64,000 nt of DNA. Source: Siccirubricoccus soli (GTDB lineage: Bacteria; Pseudomonadota; Alphaproteobacteria; Acetobacterales; Acetobacteraceae). Shown one piece after another: positions 55,548 through 64,000 of this stretch (positions within the stretch are counted from its first letter, which is position 1; each line of letters begins with the position of its first letter). The stretch lies in contig NZ_JAMZIK010000051.1 of the NCBI RefSeq assembly GCF_024178315.1, positions 1 through 64,000 of the forward strand, in the 5' to 3' direction. The position numbers and the translations under genes were made by a program. Under the pieces are notes generated by a model that did no database searches, was not told the origin of the DNA, and saw only the letters and a program-made list of their open reading frames with translations.

Positions 55548-56453
55548 CTAATCCACGAGCAGCTTCGGATCCGGCAGCCCGCTCCGCCGGAGCTGCGCCA
55601 GCGCCTGGTCGGCCGCGGCCAGGTTCGGGAAGGGCCCCATGCGCACCCGGTACTGCACCTCCCGCCCGCTGCCGAAGCCCTCCACCCGCGCCCCGGCCCA
55701 GGCCAGGCTCGTCGCCTGGCGCTGCGCCTGGTCCCGCCGGAAGAAGGTCCCGGCCTCGATGACGATGCGCCCGGCCTCGGCCGGGTATTGCGTCACCTGC
55801 TCGGGCAGCGGGTTGGGTGGCAGTTCTGCACGGCTGGGCTCCTCGCCCGGCAGCGGCGCCGGACCGGCAGCGGCGCTGCGGCCCGCCCCCTGGCGCGCCC
55901 CGGGCGGGGGCGGCAGGGCCTCGCGCTGCACGGCGCCGCTCGGCGCTGCCGCCACCTGCAGCGGCGCCGCCTCCCGGCTCGGCAGGGCGCCGGCCAGGGC
56001 CCGGCTCGGCGCCTCATCCACCGCGATCCGGACCGGGATCGCCCCCTCCCCCGTCAGCCCCAGCAAACCGGCGGCCCGGGCCGAGAGGCCGAGGATCCGC
56101 CCCGGCTGCGCCGGCCCGCGGTCATTCACCCGCACCCGGAGCTCCCGCCCATTGGCCAGGTTCCGCACCAGCAGGATCGCCGGCAGCTGCAGCGTCCGGT
56201 GCGCGCCCATGAGCTGGTCGGGGTCGAAGATCTCGTTGCTCGCCGTCAGCCGCCCGGCCCGGCGGTCCGGCAGCCGCGTGGCGAAGCCGGTCTCCACCAG
56301 GGCGAAATCCTCGCGCGGATAGGACCAGACCCCGCCGAGGCTATAGGGCTCCCCCACCACATAGCGCGAGGGCGGCGGGGGCGGGCGGCGCTCGCAGCCC
56401 GCCAGGGCGAGGCCGGCCAGCGCGGCCAGCAGCAGCGCGGCGCCAGCCCTCAT
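55548..56453 (-). CDS. rlpA: RlpA-like septal ring lytic transglycosylase lipoprotein
   Basis: A 301-residue outer-membrane lipoprotein. The signal ends LAALAGLALAGC, with the Cys as lipidation site. The RlpA double-psi beta-barrel (about 35-130) has GGVWSYPREDFALVETGFAT and LVRNLANGRELRVRVNDRGPAQPGRILGLS with the conserved Asp. A Pro/Ala-rich linker (about 150-215) leads to a C-terminal SPOR domain (about 225-300) that binds denuded septal glycan. It overlaps mltB by 4 nt. Confidence 0.92.
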   Translation of the reverse strand: MRAGAALLLAALAGLALAGCERRPPPPPSRYVVGEPYSLGGVWSYPREDFALVETGFATRLPDRRAGRLTASNEIFDPDQLMGAHRTLQLPAILLVRNLANGRELRVRVNDRGPAQPGRILGLSARAAGLLGLTGEGAIPVRIAVDEAPSRALAGALPSREAAPLQVAAAPSGAVQREALPPPPGARQGAGRSAAAGPAPLPGEEPSRAELPPNPLPEQVTQYPAEAGRIVIEAGTFFRRDQAQRQATSLAWAGARVEGFGSGREVQYRVRMGPFPNLAAADQALAQLRRSGLPDPKLLVD

Positions 56454-57424
56454 GCCACCCGATCGGAGAGCAGCCCGACCGCCAGCCCGTAATTCACCGG
56501 CGGGTTGTAGCGGCGGATGACCCGCAGGTTGTGATGGCCGAGGAAGACCTGACCGCCCCCCCGGTTCGGCAGGATGAGCTGCGTCTCGATCTCCGCAGGC
56601 GGCAGCGGCCCGCCATCCACGGCGCGGAACCCCATCCGGGCGAAGTCGCGCAGCGGCCGCTTGGTCTCGGTATCCGCGCCGGCCAGGGAGAAGCCCGCGG
56701 GCGGCAGGGTCACGCGGCCCCAGGGCTCGCCGTGCCGCCAGCCGCTGCGCTGGAAGTAGTGGGCGATGGAGGCCAGGGCATCCGCCCGGCTGTCCCAGAT
56801 GTCCCGGCGGCCATCGCCGTCGAAATCCACCGCCAGCCGCTCGAAATTGCTCGGCATGAATTGCGGCTGGCCCATCGCCCCGGCCCAGGAGCCGCGCATC
56901 CGCTCCGGCGTCACGTCCCCGGCCTGCAGCACGCGCAGCGCCGCCAGCAGCTCGGTGCGGAAATAGCTGGCGCGGCGGCCTTCCCAGGCCAGGGTCGCCA
57001 GCGCCTCGATGACGCCGAAGCCGCCGGTATTGCCGCCGAAATTGGTCTCCACCCCCCAGATCGCCACGACGACGTGGGGGGAGACGCGGTAGCGCGTCTC
57101 GATCGCCCGCAGCAGCGTGGCGTTCTCCGCATAGCTCCGCTGCGCATTGGCGATGCGCGTCGGGGACAGCATGATGCGGTCCCGGTACTCCTCCCAGGAG
57201 AGGCCGCCCTCCGGCTGGCGCCGGTCCAGCTCGATCACCCTGGCATTGGGGCGCAGCCCGGCGAAGGCGCGGTTCAGCGTGGCGGCGGAGATGCCGGCGC
57301 GGCGGGCATCCGCCCGGACCCCGTCGAGGAAGCTTTCGAAGCCCTGCTCGGCCTGGGCGCGAGCCAGCGCGGGGGCCGCGGCGGCAATGCCGACTCCGGC
57401 CAGGAATGAACGCCTTGGAAGCAT
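56450..57424 (-). CDS. mltB: Lytic murein transglycosylase (MltB family)
   Basis: A 324-residue glycan-cleaving enzyme. The N-terminus MLPRRSFLAGVGIAAAAPALARA looks like a twin-arginine signal. The SLT/MltB domain has FLDGVRADARRAGIS, the catalytic Glu in IWGVETNFGGNTGGF, GSWAGAMGQPQFMPSNF, and DFDGDGRRDIWDSRADALASIAHYFQ. An ATG at 57442 would add six residues; neither start has a good ribosome-binding site. It overlaps rlpA, which acts on the same polymer. Confidence 0.93.
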   Translation of the reverse strand: MLPRRSFLAGVGIAAAAPALARAQAEQGFESFLDGVRADARRAGISAATLNRAFAGLRPNARVIELDRRQPEGGLSWEEYRDRIMLSPTRIANAQRSYAENATLLRAIETRYRVSPHVVVAIWGVETNFGGNTGGFGVIEALATLAWEGRRASYFRTELLAALRVLQAGDVTPERMRGSWAGAMGQPQFMPSNFERLAVDFDGDGRRDIWDSRADALASIAHYFQRSGWRHGEPWGRVTLPPAGFSLAGADTETKRPLRDFARMGFRAVDGGPLPPAEIETQLILPNRGGGQVFLGHHNLRVIRRYNPPVNYGLAVGLLSDRVA

Positions 57425-57589
57425 GGGGAGGAGAGGTGCCATGGCCGGAGTGTCGCTGCAACGCGGGCCGTGTTCCTGCGGGACAAGCCTTGCCGATCTC
57501 CTGACACCGCCTGCCCCTCCGGCGGCGTGGCCGGACTTGCCCTGAGGCGCCAGCGGGCTAGACTCCGCCAGGATCCGAGGAGGAAACCC

Positions 57590-58990
57590 ATGGCCGCCGT
57601 CACCGCCGAGCTTGCCCGCTACTGCGCCAGCCTCGACTTCGCCAACCTGCCCGCCGAGGTGAAGGAACGGACGCGGTTCCTGGTGCTGGACCTGGTCGGC
57701 AACATCGTGCGCGGCCGGCACGATGCGGAGAGCACCCCCGCCCTGCTGAGCATGGCCCGCGCCCTCGGCCTCGCCGCCGGCGGCTCCGCCGTGCTGGGCG
57801 ATTCCGCCCGCTACACGCCGGCCGGCGCCGCGATGCTGAACGGTGCCCTCGCCCATTCGCTGGATTTCGACGACACCCATGCGGCCGGCACGCTGCACCC
57901 GGGCGCCCCGGTGATCCCCGCCGCCCTGGCGGCGGCCGAGATGGTCGGCGCCGATGGCCGCACCGTGCTCTCCGCCATCGTCGCCGGCTATGAGACGACC
58001 TGCCGCCTCGCCCTCGCCCTGCCGGGCGGCGACCATTACGACCGCGGCTACCACCCGACCGCGACCTGCGGCGCCTTCGGCGCGGCGGCGGCGGCGGGGC
58101 GGGTCTGCGGGCTGGACGGGAAGGCGATGCAGGACGCCTTCGGCATCGCCCTGTCCCAGGCCGCGGGCTCCCTGCAATTCCTGGCCAACGGCGCCTGGAC
58201 CAAGCGCTTCCAGGTGGGGTGGAGCGCGATGAACGGCCTGGCCGCCGCGACGCTGGCGCGCGAGGGCTTCCGCGGCGCCGCCGAGGCCTTCGAGGGCAAG
58301 GCCGGCTTCCTGCGCGCCTATGCGCCAAACCCGAAGCCGGAGCGGGCGCTGCAGGGCCTCGGCACCGAGTTCGAGCTGATGCAGACGGCGGTGAAGCCCT
58401 ACCCCTCCTGCCGCTACGGCCATGCCGGCATCGACGCCGCCATCGCGCTGCGCGCCGAACTCGGCCTGAAGCCGGAGGAGATCGAGAGCGTCACCATGGG
58501 CCTGCCCAACAAGGGCATGCTGCTGGTCGGCGCCCCGCTGGCCTACAAGCAGAACCCGCAGAACGTGGTGGACGGCCAGTTCAGCGGGCCCTTCGTGGTG
58601 AGCTGCGGCCTGGTCTTCGGCCATATGGGCTGGGACAGCTATGCGCATCTGCAGCACCCGCAGGTGCGGGCCCTGCTGCCCAAGGTGAATTGCGTGGAGG
58701 ATCCGGAGATCCAGGCGCTGTTCCCCACCTATATGGCGGGCAAGCTGACGGTGAAGGCGCGCGGCCAGGAATTCGTGAAGCTAGTGAAGGTGGCCAAGGG
58801 CGAGCCGGAGAACTTCCTCACCGAGGCCGAGCTGCGTGCGAAGTTCCACGGGCTGGTGGATGCGGTGCTGGGCGCGGAGCGCGCGGCGCAACTCGCCGAC
58901 GCGGTGCTGGGGCTGGAGCGCACCAGCGATGTGAACAGCATGATGCGGCTGGCAGCGCCGATCATGGCGGCGAAGCTGGCGGGGGAGTGA
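57590..58990 (+). CDS. MmgE/PrpD family protein
   Basis: A 466-residue member of the family that includes 2-methylcitrate dehydratase (PrpD), immune-responsive gene 1 cis-aconitate decarboxylase, and iminodisuccinate epimerase. Hallmarks are LVLDLVGNIVRGR, AMLNGALAHSLDFDDTHAAGTLHPGAPVIPAALA, GYETTCRLALAL, the RGYHPTATCGAFGAAAAAGR block, and KPYPSCRYGHAGIDAAI. No prpB/prpC lies nearby, so a methylcitrate role is not supported, and many relatives have unknown substrates. A strong GAGGAGGAAA site precedes the ATG. Confidence 0.92.
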   Translation: MAAVTAELARYCASLDFANLPAEVKERTRFLVLDLVGNIVRGRHDAESTPALLSMARALGLAAGGSAVLGDSARYTPAGAAMLNGALAHSLDFDDTHAAGTLHPGAPVIPAALAAAEMVGADGRTVLSAIVAGYETTCRLALALPGGDHYDRGYHPTATCGAFGAAAAAGRVCGLDGKAMQDAFGIALSQAAGSLQFLANGAWTKRFQVGWSAMNGLAAATLAREGFRGAAEAFEGKAGFLRAYAPNPKPERALQGLGTEFELMQTAVKPYPSCRYGHAGIDAAIALRAELGLKPEEIESVTMGLPNKGMLLVGAPLAYKQNPQNVVDGQFSGPFVVSCGLVFGHMGWDSYAHLQHPQVRALLPKVNCVEDPEIQALFPTYMAGKLTVKARGQEFVKLVKVAKGEPENFLTEAELRAKFHGLVDAVLGAERAAQLADAVLGLERTSDVNSMMRLAAPIMAAKLAGE

Positions 58991-58993
58991 ACG

Positions 58994-59143
58994 CAGGGGG
59001 CTCTGCCCCCTGCAGCCCTGCCGGGGACCGGACCGGTCCCCGGTCTGAGTCGGCCGGTTCAACCGGACGCGCAGGAACTCACGGTTTCCAAAGGCCCTGC
59101 GGCCTTTGGCGCGGGGAGTTTGAGGGGAGCAGAGCTCCCCTCA
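58994..59143. repeat. Extended hairpin cluster (family H) between convergent genes
   Basis: There are four perfect hairpins in 150 bp. They are CAGGGGGC-TCT-GCCCCCTG (58994-59012), GGGGACCGG-A-CCGGTCCCC (59023-59041), CCAAAGGCC-CTGC-GGCCTTTGG (59088-59109) and TGAGGGGAGC-AGA-GCTCCCCTCA (59121-59143). The motif CCGGTTCAACCGG lies between the second and third. The last hairpin includes the stop codon of the minus-strand phosphoribosyltransferase gene. Confidence 0.7.
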
Positions 59144-60307
59144 ACCATGCCCCCCGTTCTTCTTCCGCTCGCCATTCCGCCGCAGCAGGAATTCCCGCCC
59201 CAGCTTCACCCGCGGCACGCCGTCATAGGCGACGATATCCGCGGTGGCGTAGGTCTCGGACCAGCTATCCGGGATGAAGCTGCCGGTGCCGACCACGTCG
59301 ATCGGCGCGCGCGCTTCCGCCATCACCCGGCACTTGCCGACGCCGAAGCCGGAGGAGGCGACGATGCGGACCTTCGGGAAGCCGGCCTTGTCCAGCTCCT
59401 CCCGCATCCGCCAGATGGCGGCGGCGGAGACACCGGTGCCGACCAGGTGGCGCAATTCCGTCTCGCTGCGGTAGCGGCGGATGGCGCCCGGCGCGTGGCG
59501 TTCCAGCACGGCATAGCTCTCGGCGGGATCGAGCCCTTCGAGGAAGCGGCCGCCATGCGTGTCCAGCCGCACCGCCAGCCTTCCGGCCGCCGCCAGTTCC
59601 GGGAAGCGCTGGCAGACGGCGATGCCGTCCGTCACCTCCCGTCCGAAATAGTCCACCAGCACCGTCAGCGGCTCGTCCGGATAGGCCTCGTGGAACATCT
59701 CGGCGGCACGCAGCGTGCTGCCGGCATAGCCGATCAGCGCATGCGGCATGGTGCCATAGCCGTGCGAGGCGCCGAACCAATGCGCCGTGGCATCCGTGGC
59801 GTTGCCGATGAAGCCCTTGGCCCCTTCCCTTTTCGCCGCCGCCCCGCCGACCGAGGCGGCATAGGCCATCATGTTCTGCATCTCGAAGCCGGCACAATGC
59901 CGCGCATCCATGGCCAGGAACCCCACCTCCGGCAGCTCCAGGCACATCTGGTAGGCGTTGTGCGCGGCGACGCAGGGCGGCCCCAGCTTCTGCAGATACA
60001 GCGTCTCGAGGTCCGAGAGCTCGATGAAGGAGCCGGTAATGTAGAGAATAGGGTCGCCCGCGCCGACCCAGGTCCCCTCTGGATGCATCAGCTCGATCTC
60101 GAATTGCGTGCCGCGGGCGGCGGCGACGCTCTTCAGCCAATCCAGCATCAGCCGCGGGGCGCTGACGACCGGGCGCCGCAGGAAGACCGCGTAGGTCACG
60201 CGGCAATCCCCGAAGCGCTGCACGATGGCACGCGTCCGGTTGAAATAGGCATCCGTCCGCGCCGTGATGGCGCCGTCGGTGGCCTCCACCGGCGGCTCCC
60301 CGGGCAT
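59141..60307 (-). CDS. Nicotinate phosphoribosyltransferase-like protein
   Basis: A 388-residue type II phosphoribosyltransferase of the nicotinate/nicotinamide family, an NAD-salvage enzyme. Features are TDAYFNRTRAIVQRFGD near the start, HPEGTWVGAGDPILYITGSFIELSDLETLYLQKLGPP, FLAMDARHCAGFEMQNM, FIGNATDATAHWFG, and VRLDTHGGRFLEGLDPAESY. Late Gly-rich phosphate loops follow (SGFGVGKCR, DVVGTGSFIPDSW). It starts as TAATG on the stop of the DAHP synthase gene, so its translation probably depends on that gene. It could instead be a divergent paralogue with another base substrate. Confidence 0.85.
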   Translation of the reverse strand: MPGEPPVEATDGAITARTDAYFNRTRAIVQRFGDCRVTYAVFLRRPVVSAPRLMLDWLKSVAAARGTQFEIELMHPEGTWVGAGDPILYITGSFIELSDLETLYLQKLGPPCVAAHNAYQMCLELPEVGFLAMDARHCAGFEMQNMMAYAASVGGAAAKREGAKGFIGNATDATAHWFGASHGYGTMPHALIGYAGSTLRAAEMFHEAYPDEPLTVLVDYFGREVTDGIAVCQRFPELAAAGRLAVRLDTHGGRFLEGLDPAESYAVLERHAPGAIRRYRSETELRHLVGTGVSAAAIWRMREELDKAGFPKVRIVASSGFGVGKCRVMAEARAPIDVVGTGSFIPDSWSETYATADIVAYDGVPRVKLGREFLLRRNGERKKNGGHG

Positions 60308-61680
60308 TACTGGGCTGCCTGGGCCGGCTGCAGCGGCGTGCGCCGCGCCTTCAGCTCGGCCGCGATGAGGAAGGCGAGCTCCAGCGACTGCTCCGCATTC
60401 AGCCGCGGATCGCAGAAGGTCTGGTAGCGCAGCGAGAGGTCCGCCTCGGTCAGGCGGTGCGCGCCACCGAGGCATTCCGTCACCTCCTGCCCCGTCATCT
60501 CCACATGCACGCCGCCCGGCCAGGTACCTTCCGCCGCATGGCAGTCGAAGAAGCGCCGCACCTCGGTCAGCACCGCGTCGAAGGGCCGCGTCTTGTAGCT
60601 GCCGACGGTGGTGGTGTTGCCGTGCATCGGGTCGCTGATCCAGACCACGTTGCGCCCGGCCCGCCGCACCGCGCGCAGCAGCGGCGGCAGCTTCGCCTCC
60701 AGCTTGTCGGCACCCATGCGGGTGATGAGCGTGAGGCGGCCCATGGTGTTGGCCGGGTTCAGGATCTCGGTCAGGCGGACCAGCTCCTCCGGGTCCATGC
60801 TCGGCCCGACCTTCATGCCGATCGGGTTCTTCACCCCGCGCAGGAATTCCACATGTGCCCCGTCCGGCTGCCGCGTGCGGTCGCCGATCCAGAGGAAATG
60901 GGCGGAGCAGGCATAGTGGTCGCCGGTGGTGGAATCGACACGGGTCAGCGCCTGCTCATAGGGCAGCAGCAGGCTCTCATGGCTGGTGTAGAACTCCGTC
61001 TCCCGCACCTGCGGCAGGTCGGACATGCCGCAGGCCTGCATGAAGGAGAGGGTCTCGTCGATCCGGTGCGCCAGGTCGCGATAGCGGTCGCCGAGCGGGC
61101 TGCGCTCGACGAAGCCGAGATTCCAGCGATGCACCTGATGCAGATCGGCATAGCCGCCCGTGGCGAAGGCGCGCAGCAGATTCAGCGTGCCGGCCGATTG
61201 CATATAGGCGAATTCCATCCGCGCCGGGTCCGGGATGCGGGCCTCCGGCGTGAATTCCGGGCCGTTGATGATGTCGCCCCGGTAGGATGGCAGGGTGACG
61301 CCGTCCTTCGTCTCATTGTCGCTGCTGCGCGGCTTGGCGAACTGCCCCGCCATGCGGCCGAGCTTCACCACCGGGATGCCGCCGCCGAAGGTCAGCACCA
61401 CCGCCATCTGCAGCAGCACCCGGAAGGTGTCGCGGATGACGTTGGCGGTGAAGTCGCCGAAGCTCTCGGCGCAATCGCCGCCCTGGAGGACGAAGCCCTG
61501 GCCGGCGCCGGCCTTGGCCAGCGCCGCCTGCAGCCGCCGCGCCTCGCCGGCGAAGACCAGGGGCGGCCATTTCGCGAGGCGGGCTTCCACCTCGGCGAGT
61601 TTGGCGGCGTCCGGGTATTCGGGCACCTGCTTGATGGGCAGGCCCCTCCAGCTTCCCGGGTGCCAGGCGCGCGCAACCAT
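60307..61680 (-). CDS. Class II 3-deoxy-7-phosphoheptulonate synthase
   Basis: Condenses phosphoenolpyruvate and erythrose 4-phosphate, the first step of the shikimate pathway. The 457-residue product is of the plant/type II class. Features are [28 protein letters not shown] with the metal Cys, [63 protein letters not shown] and [22 protein letters not shown] precedes the ATG at 61680. The family H module and gorA lie upstream. Confidence 0.95.
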   Translation of the reverse strand: MVARAWHPGSWRGLPIKQVPEYPDAAKLAEVEARLAKWPPLVFAGEARRLQAALAKAGAGQGFVLQGGDCAESFGDFTANVIRDTFRVLLQMAVVLTFGGGIPVVKLGRMAGQFAKPRSSDNETKDGVTLPSYRGDIINGPEFTPEARIPDPARMEFAYMQSAGTLNLLRAFATGGYADLHQVHRWNLGFVERSPLGDRYRDLAHRIDETLSFMQACGMSDLPQVRETEFYTSHESLLLPYEQALTRVDSTTGDHYACSAHFLWIGDRTRQPDGAHVEFLRGVKNPIGMKVGPSMDPEELVRLTEILNPANTMGRLTLITRMGADKLEAKLPPLLRAVRRAGRNVVWISDPMHGNTTTVGSYKTRPFDAVLTEVRRFFDCHAAEGTWPGGVHVEMTGQEVTECLGGAHRLTEADLSLRYQTFCDPRLNAEQSLELAFLIAAELKARRTPLQPAQAAQ

Positions 61681-61753
61681 AGTCGTTTATCTCCCTTGGA
61701 ACTGGGGATGATAGCGGAGGGACAGGGGGGGTGGAACCCTGGGGCACGGTGTC

Positions 61754-61811
61754 GAGGAAGGGCCTTGCCCTGCCTCAAACTCCATCCCGCCAAGGGCCGA
61801 AGGGCCCTTGG
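61754..61811. repeat. Two-hairpin intergenic module (family H) between gorA and DAHP synthase gene
   Basis: GAGGAAGGGC-CTT-GCCCTGCCTC (61754-61776, one mismatch) is followed by perfect CCAAGGGCC-GAAG-GGCCCTTGG (61790-61811). Both neighbouring genes run on the minus strand, so here the module sits between a stop (61869) and a start (61680), not between convergent genes. Confidence 0.65.
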
Positions 61812-61868
61812 ATCCCTCGGGTCGGCAGGTTGACCGCCGGGTCCGAACTCCGCCCCTCTCGGCAGCCC

Positions 61869-63248
61869 CTACTCCGCCGCCTTGGCCTCCACCCCCGCCA
61901 CCCGCGTCCGGGTCCGCATCGTCACGAACTCCTCCGCCGCGGTCGGGTGGATGCCGATGGTCCGGTCGAAATCCTCCTTGGTCAGTCCCGCCGCCACGGC
62001 GATGCCGATGCCCTGCATGATCTCGCCGGCATCCTCGCCCAGCATATGGGCGCCGAGCACCTTCCGCGTCCGCTGGCAGACCACCAGCTTCATCAGCGTC
62101 TTCCGCCCTTCCCGCTTGCTCAGCGTGTGCCGCATCGGGGTGAAGCGGGTGACGTAGATGTCCACCGGCCCGCGCGCCGCCGCATCCGCCTCCGTCAGCC
62201 CCACCGTGCCGATGGGCGGCGAGGTGAAGACGGCCGTCGGGACGTTCTCGTAGCTCGCCCGGCGCGGGTTGTTGCCGAACAGGGTATCCGCCAGCGCATG
62301 CCCCACCGCCGTCGCCATGGGCGTCAGGTTCAGCCGGTCCGTCACGTCGCCGATGGCGAAGATGTTGGGTGCGGTGGTGCGGTGCTCCGCATCCACCTCG
62401 ATGGCGCCCTTCGCGGTGCATTCCACCTTCGCCGCCGTGAGGTTCAACCCCGCCGTGTTCGGCTCCCGCCCCGTCGCGAAGAGCACCGCCTCGCCCTCCA
62501 GCACCGCGCCGCCCAGCAGGGCGAGCCGCAGATGGTCCCCCTGCCGGTCCAGCCGCGCCGGCACCTGGCCGGCATGCAGGCGGATGCCCTGGGCCTCCAG
62601 CGCGTCCTTCAGCGCCTCGCGGATGTCCTGGTCGAAGCCGCGCAGCGGCAGGTCGGCGCGGTAGACCACGTCCACCTCCGCGCCGAGGGCGCGGAAGACG
62701 CAGGCGAATTCCAGCGCGATATAGCCGGCGCCGACGACGACCAGCCGCTTCGGTACCTCCTGCAGCGTGAAGACGTCGTCGGAGAGCATGCCGAGCTCGG
62801 CGCCCGGGATCTCCGGCCGCACCGCCCGGCCGCCGACGGCGATGACGATCTTCTCTGCCGTCACGCGCTTGCCGCCGACATCCAGCGTATGGGCATCGAC
62901 GAAGGTGGCGCGGGCATCGAAGCTGGTGACGCCGGCATTGCCGAGCAGCCGGCCATAGATGCCGGAGAGCCGCTGCACCTCTGCATCCCGCGCGGCGGCA
63001 AGCTTCGCCAGCGAGAAGCCCTTCACCTCCATCTCCCAGCCGAAGCCGGCGGCTTCCTCCGCCCAGCCGGCATATTCGGCGGCGTTCACCATCAGCTTCT
63101 TCGGCACGCAGCCGACATTGACGCAGGTGCCGCCCCAGAAGCGCTCCTCCGCCACGCCGACGCGGGCGCCATGGCCGGCGGCGATGCGGGCGCAGCGCAC
63201 GCCGGCGGAGCCGCCGCCGATGACGAAGAGGTCGAAATCATAGGCCAT
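61869..63248 (-). CDS. gorA: Glutathione-disulfide reductase
   Basis: An FAD/NADPH enzyme that keeps glutathione reduced in the cytoplasm. The 459-residue protein has YDFDLFVIGGGSAGVRCARIAA (FAD), the redox-active cysteines in GGTCVNVGCVPKKLMV, VVVGAGYIALEFACVFRALGAEV (NADPH domain), IFAIGDVTDRLNLTPMA, and a dimerisation domain with the catalytic His-Glu pair in GIHPTAAEEFVTM. The length fits the Gor class more than dihydrolipoamide or mercuric reductases. The ATG at 63248 follows GGGAAGGG. The next gene upstream in the same direction is the YeeE/YedE transporter, 88 bp away. Confidence 0.94.
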   Translation of the reverse strand: MAYDFDLFVIGGGSAGVRCARIAAGHGARVGVAEERFWGGTCVNVGCVPKKLMVNAAEYAGWAEEAAGFGWEMEVKGFSLAKLAAARDAEVQRLSGIYGRLLGNAGVTSFDARATFVDAHTLDVGGKRVTAEKIVIAVGGRAVRPEIPGAELGMLSDDVFTLQEVPKRLVVVGAGYIALEFACVFRALGAEVDVVYRADLPLRGFDQDIREALKDALEAQGIRLHAGQVPARLDRQGDHLRLALLGGAVLEGEAVLFATGREPNTAGLNLTAAKVECTAKGAIEVDAEHRTTAPNIFAIGDVTDRLNLTPMATAVGHALADTLFGNNPRRASYENVPTAVFTSPPIGTVGLTEADAAARGPVDIYVTRFTPMRHTLSKREGRKTLMKLVVCQRTRKVLGAHMLGEDAGEIMQGIGIAVAAGLTKEDFDRTIGIHPTAAEEFVTMRTRTRVAGVEAKAAE

Positions 63249-63336
63249 GCTCTGCCCTTCCCCACCATGCCGGCCGGGGCCGGACCTTTCCGGAGTATAT
63301 GCGTCCGCCGGCGCGGATTGGTAAGCCGCCTGGCCG

Positions 63337-64000
63337 TCAGCAGCCCGTCTGCCGCGGCAGCCGCTCCACCTCCAGCCCGAACCAGGGGCGCAGCCCGGTG
63401 CCGAGCAGGTTGCCGAAGAAGGCGGCGACCATCCAGGCCCAGCCATGCAGGCTGCCGGAGGCGATACCGGAGAAATAGGCGCCGATATTGCAGCCATAGG
63501 CCAGCCGCGCCCCGTAGCCGAGCATCAGCCCGCCCACCACCGCCGCGACCGCCGAGCGCAGCGGCAGGCCCCAGCGCGGCGCGAAGCGTCCGGCGAGCGC
63601 CGCGGCCAGCAGCGCGCCGAACATGATGCCGACATCCATCACCGAGGTGACATCGGCCAGCACGCTGCCTTCCAGCGCCGCGCGCTGCGCCGGGGCCTGC
63701 CAGAAGGGCCAACTCGCCGGGTCGAAGCCGATCAGCGCCGCCGCCTTGGAGCCCCAGAGGGCGAAGGCCGAGGTGATGCCCCAGGGCCGCCCGGCCAGCG
63801 CCAGGGTGACGAAGTTCAGCACCGCCAGCGCCACCGCGCCGGCGACCAGCGGCCAGGGGCCGCGCAGCAGCCGCGCCAGGCCCACGCGCGGCGCACCCTC
63901 CGGCCGCACCAGCCGGCCGTGGCGCCGGCGTTCCAGCACCACGCTCAGGCCGGCGATGGCGGCGAAAGCGGCCAGGTTGGCGGCCAGCGCCGGCCCCACC
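63337..64000 (-). CDS. YeeE/YedE-family sulfur-compound transporter (N-terminus outside window)
   Basis: A polytopic membrane protein. At least 220 residues are visible and the frame runs off the window's right end. Features match the YeeE/YedE (TsuA-like thiosulfate/sulfur transport) family: LADVTSVMDVGIMFGALLAAALAGRF and GGLMLGYGARLAYGCNIGAYFSGIASGSLHGWAW with the conserved Cys in GCNIG. GTGLRPWFGLE lies near the C-terminus. Homologues have two such halves and about 350 residues, so roughly the first third is missing. The transported sulfur species is not known. Confidence 0.85.
   Translation of the reverse strand, partial: VGPALAANLAAFAAIAGLSVVLERRRHGRLVRPEGAPRVGLARLLRGPWPLVAGAVALAVLNFVTLALAGRPWGITSAFALWGSKAAALIGFDPASWPFWQAPAQRAALEGSVLADVTSVMDVGIMFGALLAAALAGRFAPRWGLPLRSAVAAVVGGLMLGYGARLAYGCNIGAYFSGIASGSLHGWAWMVAAFFGNLLGTGLRPWFGLEVERLPRQTGC

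Noticed and set aside
61659-61690. 22-nt similarity between the DAHP synthase start region and repeat copy 1 (GGAGATAAnCGnCTnTGGTTGC on the minus strand)
   Set aside because: The match covers a ribosome-binding site and start codon and does not extend; chance similarity of Shine-Dalgarno-like sequence is more likely than a fourth repeat copy.

Overview
The window looks like chromosomal DNA from a very GC-rich (about 70 % by eye) alphaproteobacterium, most plausibly an Acetobacteraceae member of the Roseomonas type. This is inferred from gene content, not from a database search. Supporting points are a dusB/nifR3-ntrB-ntrC-ntrY-ntrX string leading to a D-amino-acid transaminase, hfq and hflX; a fused ispDF; an alphaproteobacterial LexA operator (GTTC-N7-GTTC) between uvrA and ssb; a MaeB malic enzyme with a phosphotransacetylase-like tail; and several Bug-type solute-binding proteins. 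I see no prophage, insertion sequence, CRISPR array or plasmid backbone; one tRNA gene (Leu, GAG) is present. Reading frames are open on both strands over long stretches because of the GC content. Calls therefore rest on recognisable protein families and start signals, not on ORF length.

Layout. 1-9.3 kb: the tail of a probable squalene/phytoene synthase-like gene, a small RTX repeat protein, SOS-controlled uvrA and ssb facing apart, an EamA permease, an MFS permease divergent from an alpha/beta hydrolase, and a MOSC protein. 9.3-9.6 kb: a palindrome-rich non-coding block. 9.6-14.5 kb: an Lrp-type regulator divergent from D-amino-acid dehydrogenase (dadA), a frameshifted isochorismatase-type hydrolase, an aldo/keto reductase, lipB and tRNA-Leu. 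14.7-20 kb: an unrecognised GT-B-like protein, a repeat block, maeB and a DUF1028 protein. 20-26.6 kb: a tight solute-binding protein-hyuA-hyuB-lysE operon facing a second solute-binding protein. 26.7-32.8 kb: a small orphan gene, an F420-type LLM oxidoreductase, an acyl-CoA carboxylase carboxyltransferase subunit, a thiolase, cutA and cbpA-cbpM. 32.9-47.8 kb: ispDF facing away from the dusB-ntrBC-ntrYX operon, then dat, a HAD phosphatase, a methyltransferase, hfq, hflX and an inositol-monophosphatase-like gene. 48-57.4 kb (minus strand): mltB, rlpA, dacC, tmk, holB, metG, tatD, an MBL hydrolase and mazG. 57.6-64 kb: an MmgE/PrpD protein, a nicotinate phosphoribosyltransferase-like gene coupled to a class II DAHP synthase, glutathione reductase, and a YeeE/YedE transporter cut by the window end.

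Most of what is unusual lies between genes. At least four families of palindromic or dispersed repeats occupy gene ends. They are a two-hairpin module built around CCAAAGGCC/GGCCTTTGG (seven places); a roughly 90-nt element at 6.2 kb and twice at 16.5-16.7 kb; an AGAGCAGAT hairpin block at 19.9 kb; and the nested inverted repeat at 9.35-9.55 kb. A lower-GC patch inside metG suggests recombination with a foreign allele. I found no clearly new multi-gene system. The repeat families and the solute-binding/hydantoinase operon are the best candidates for follow-up.
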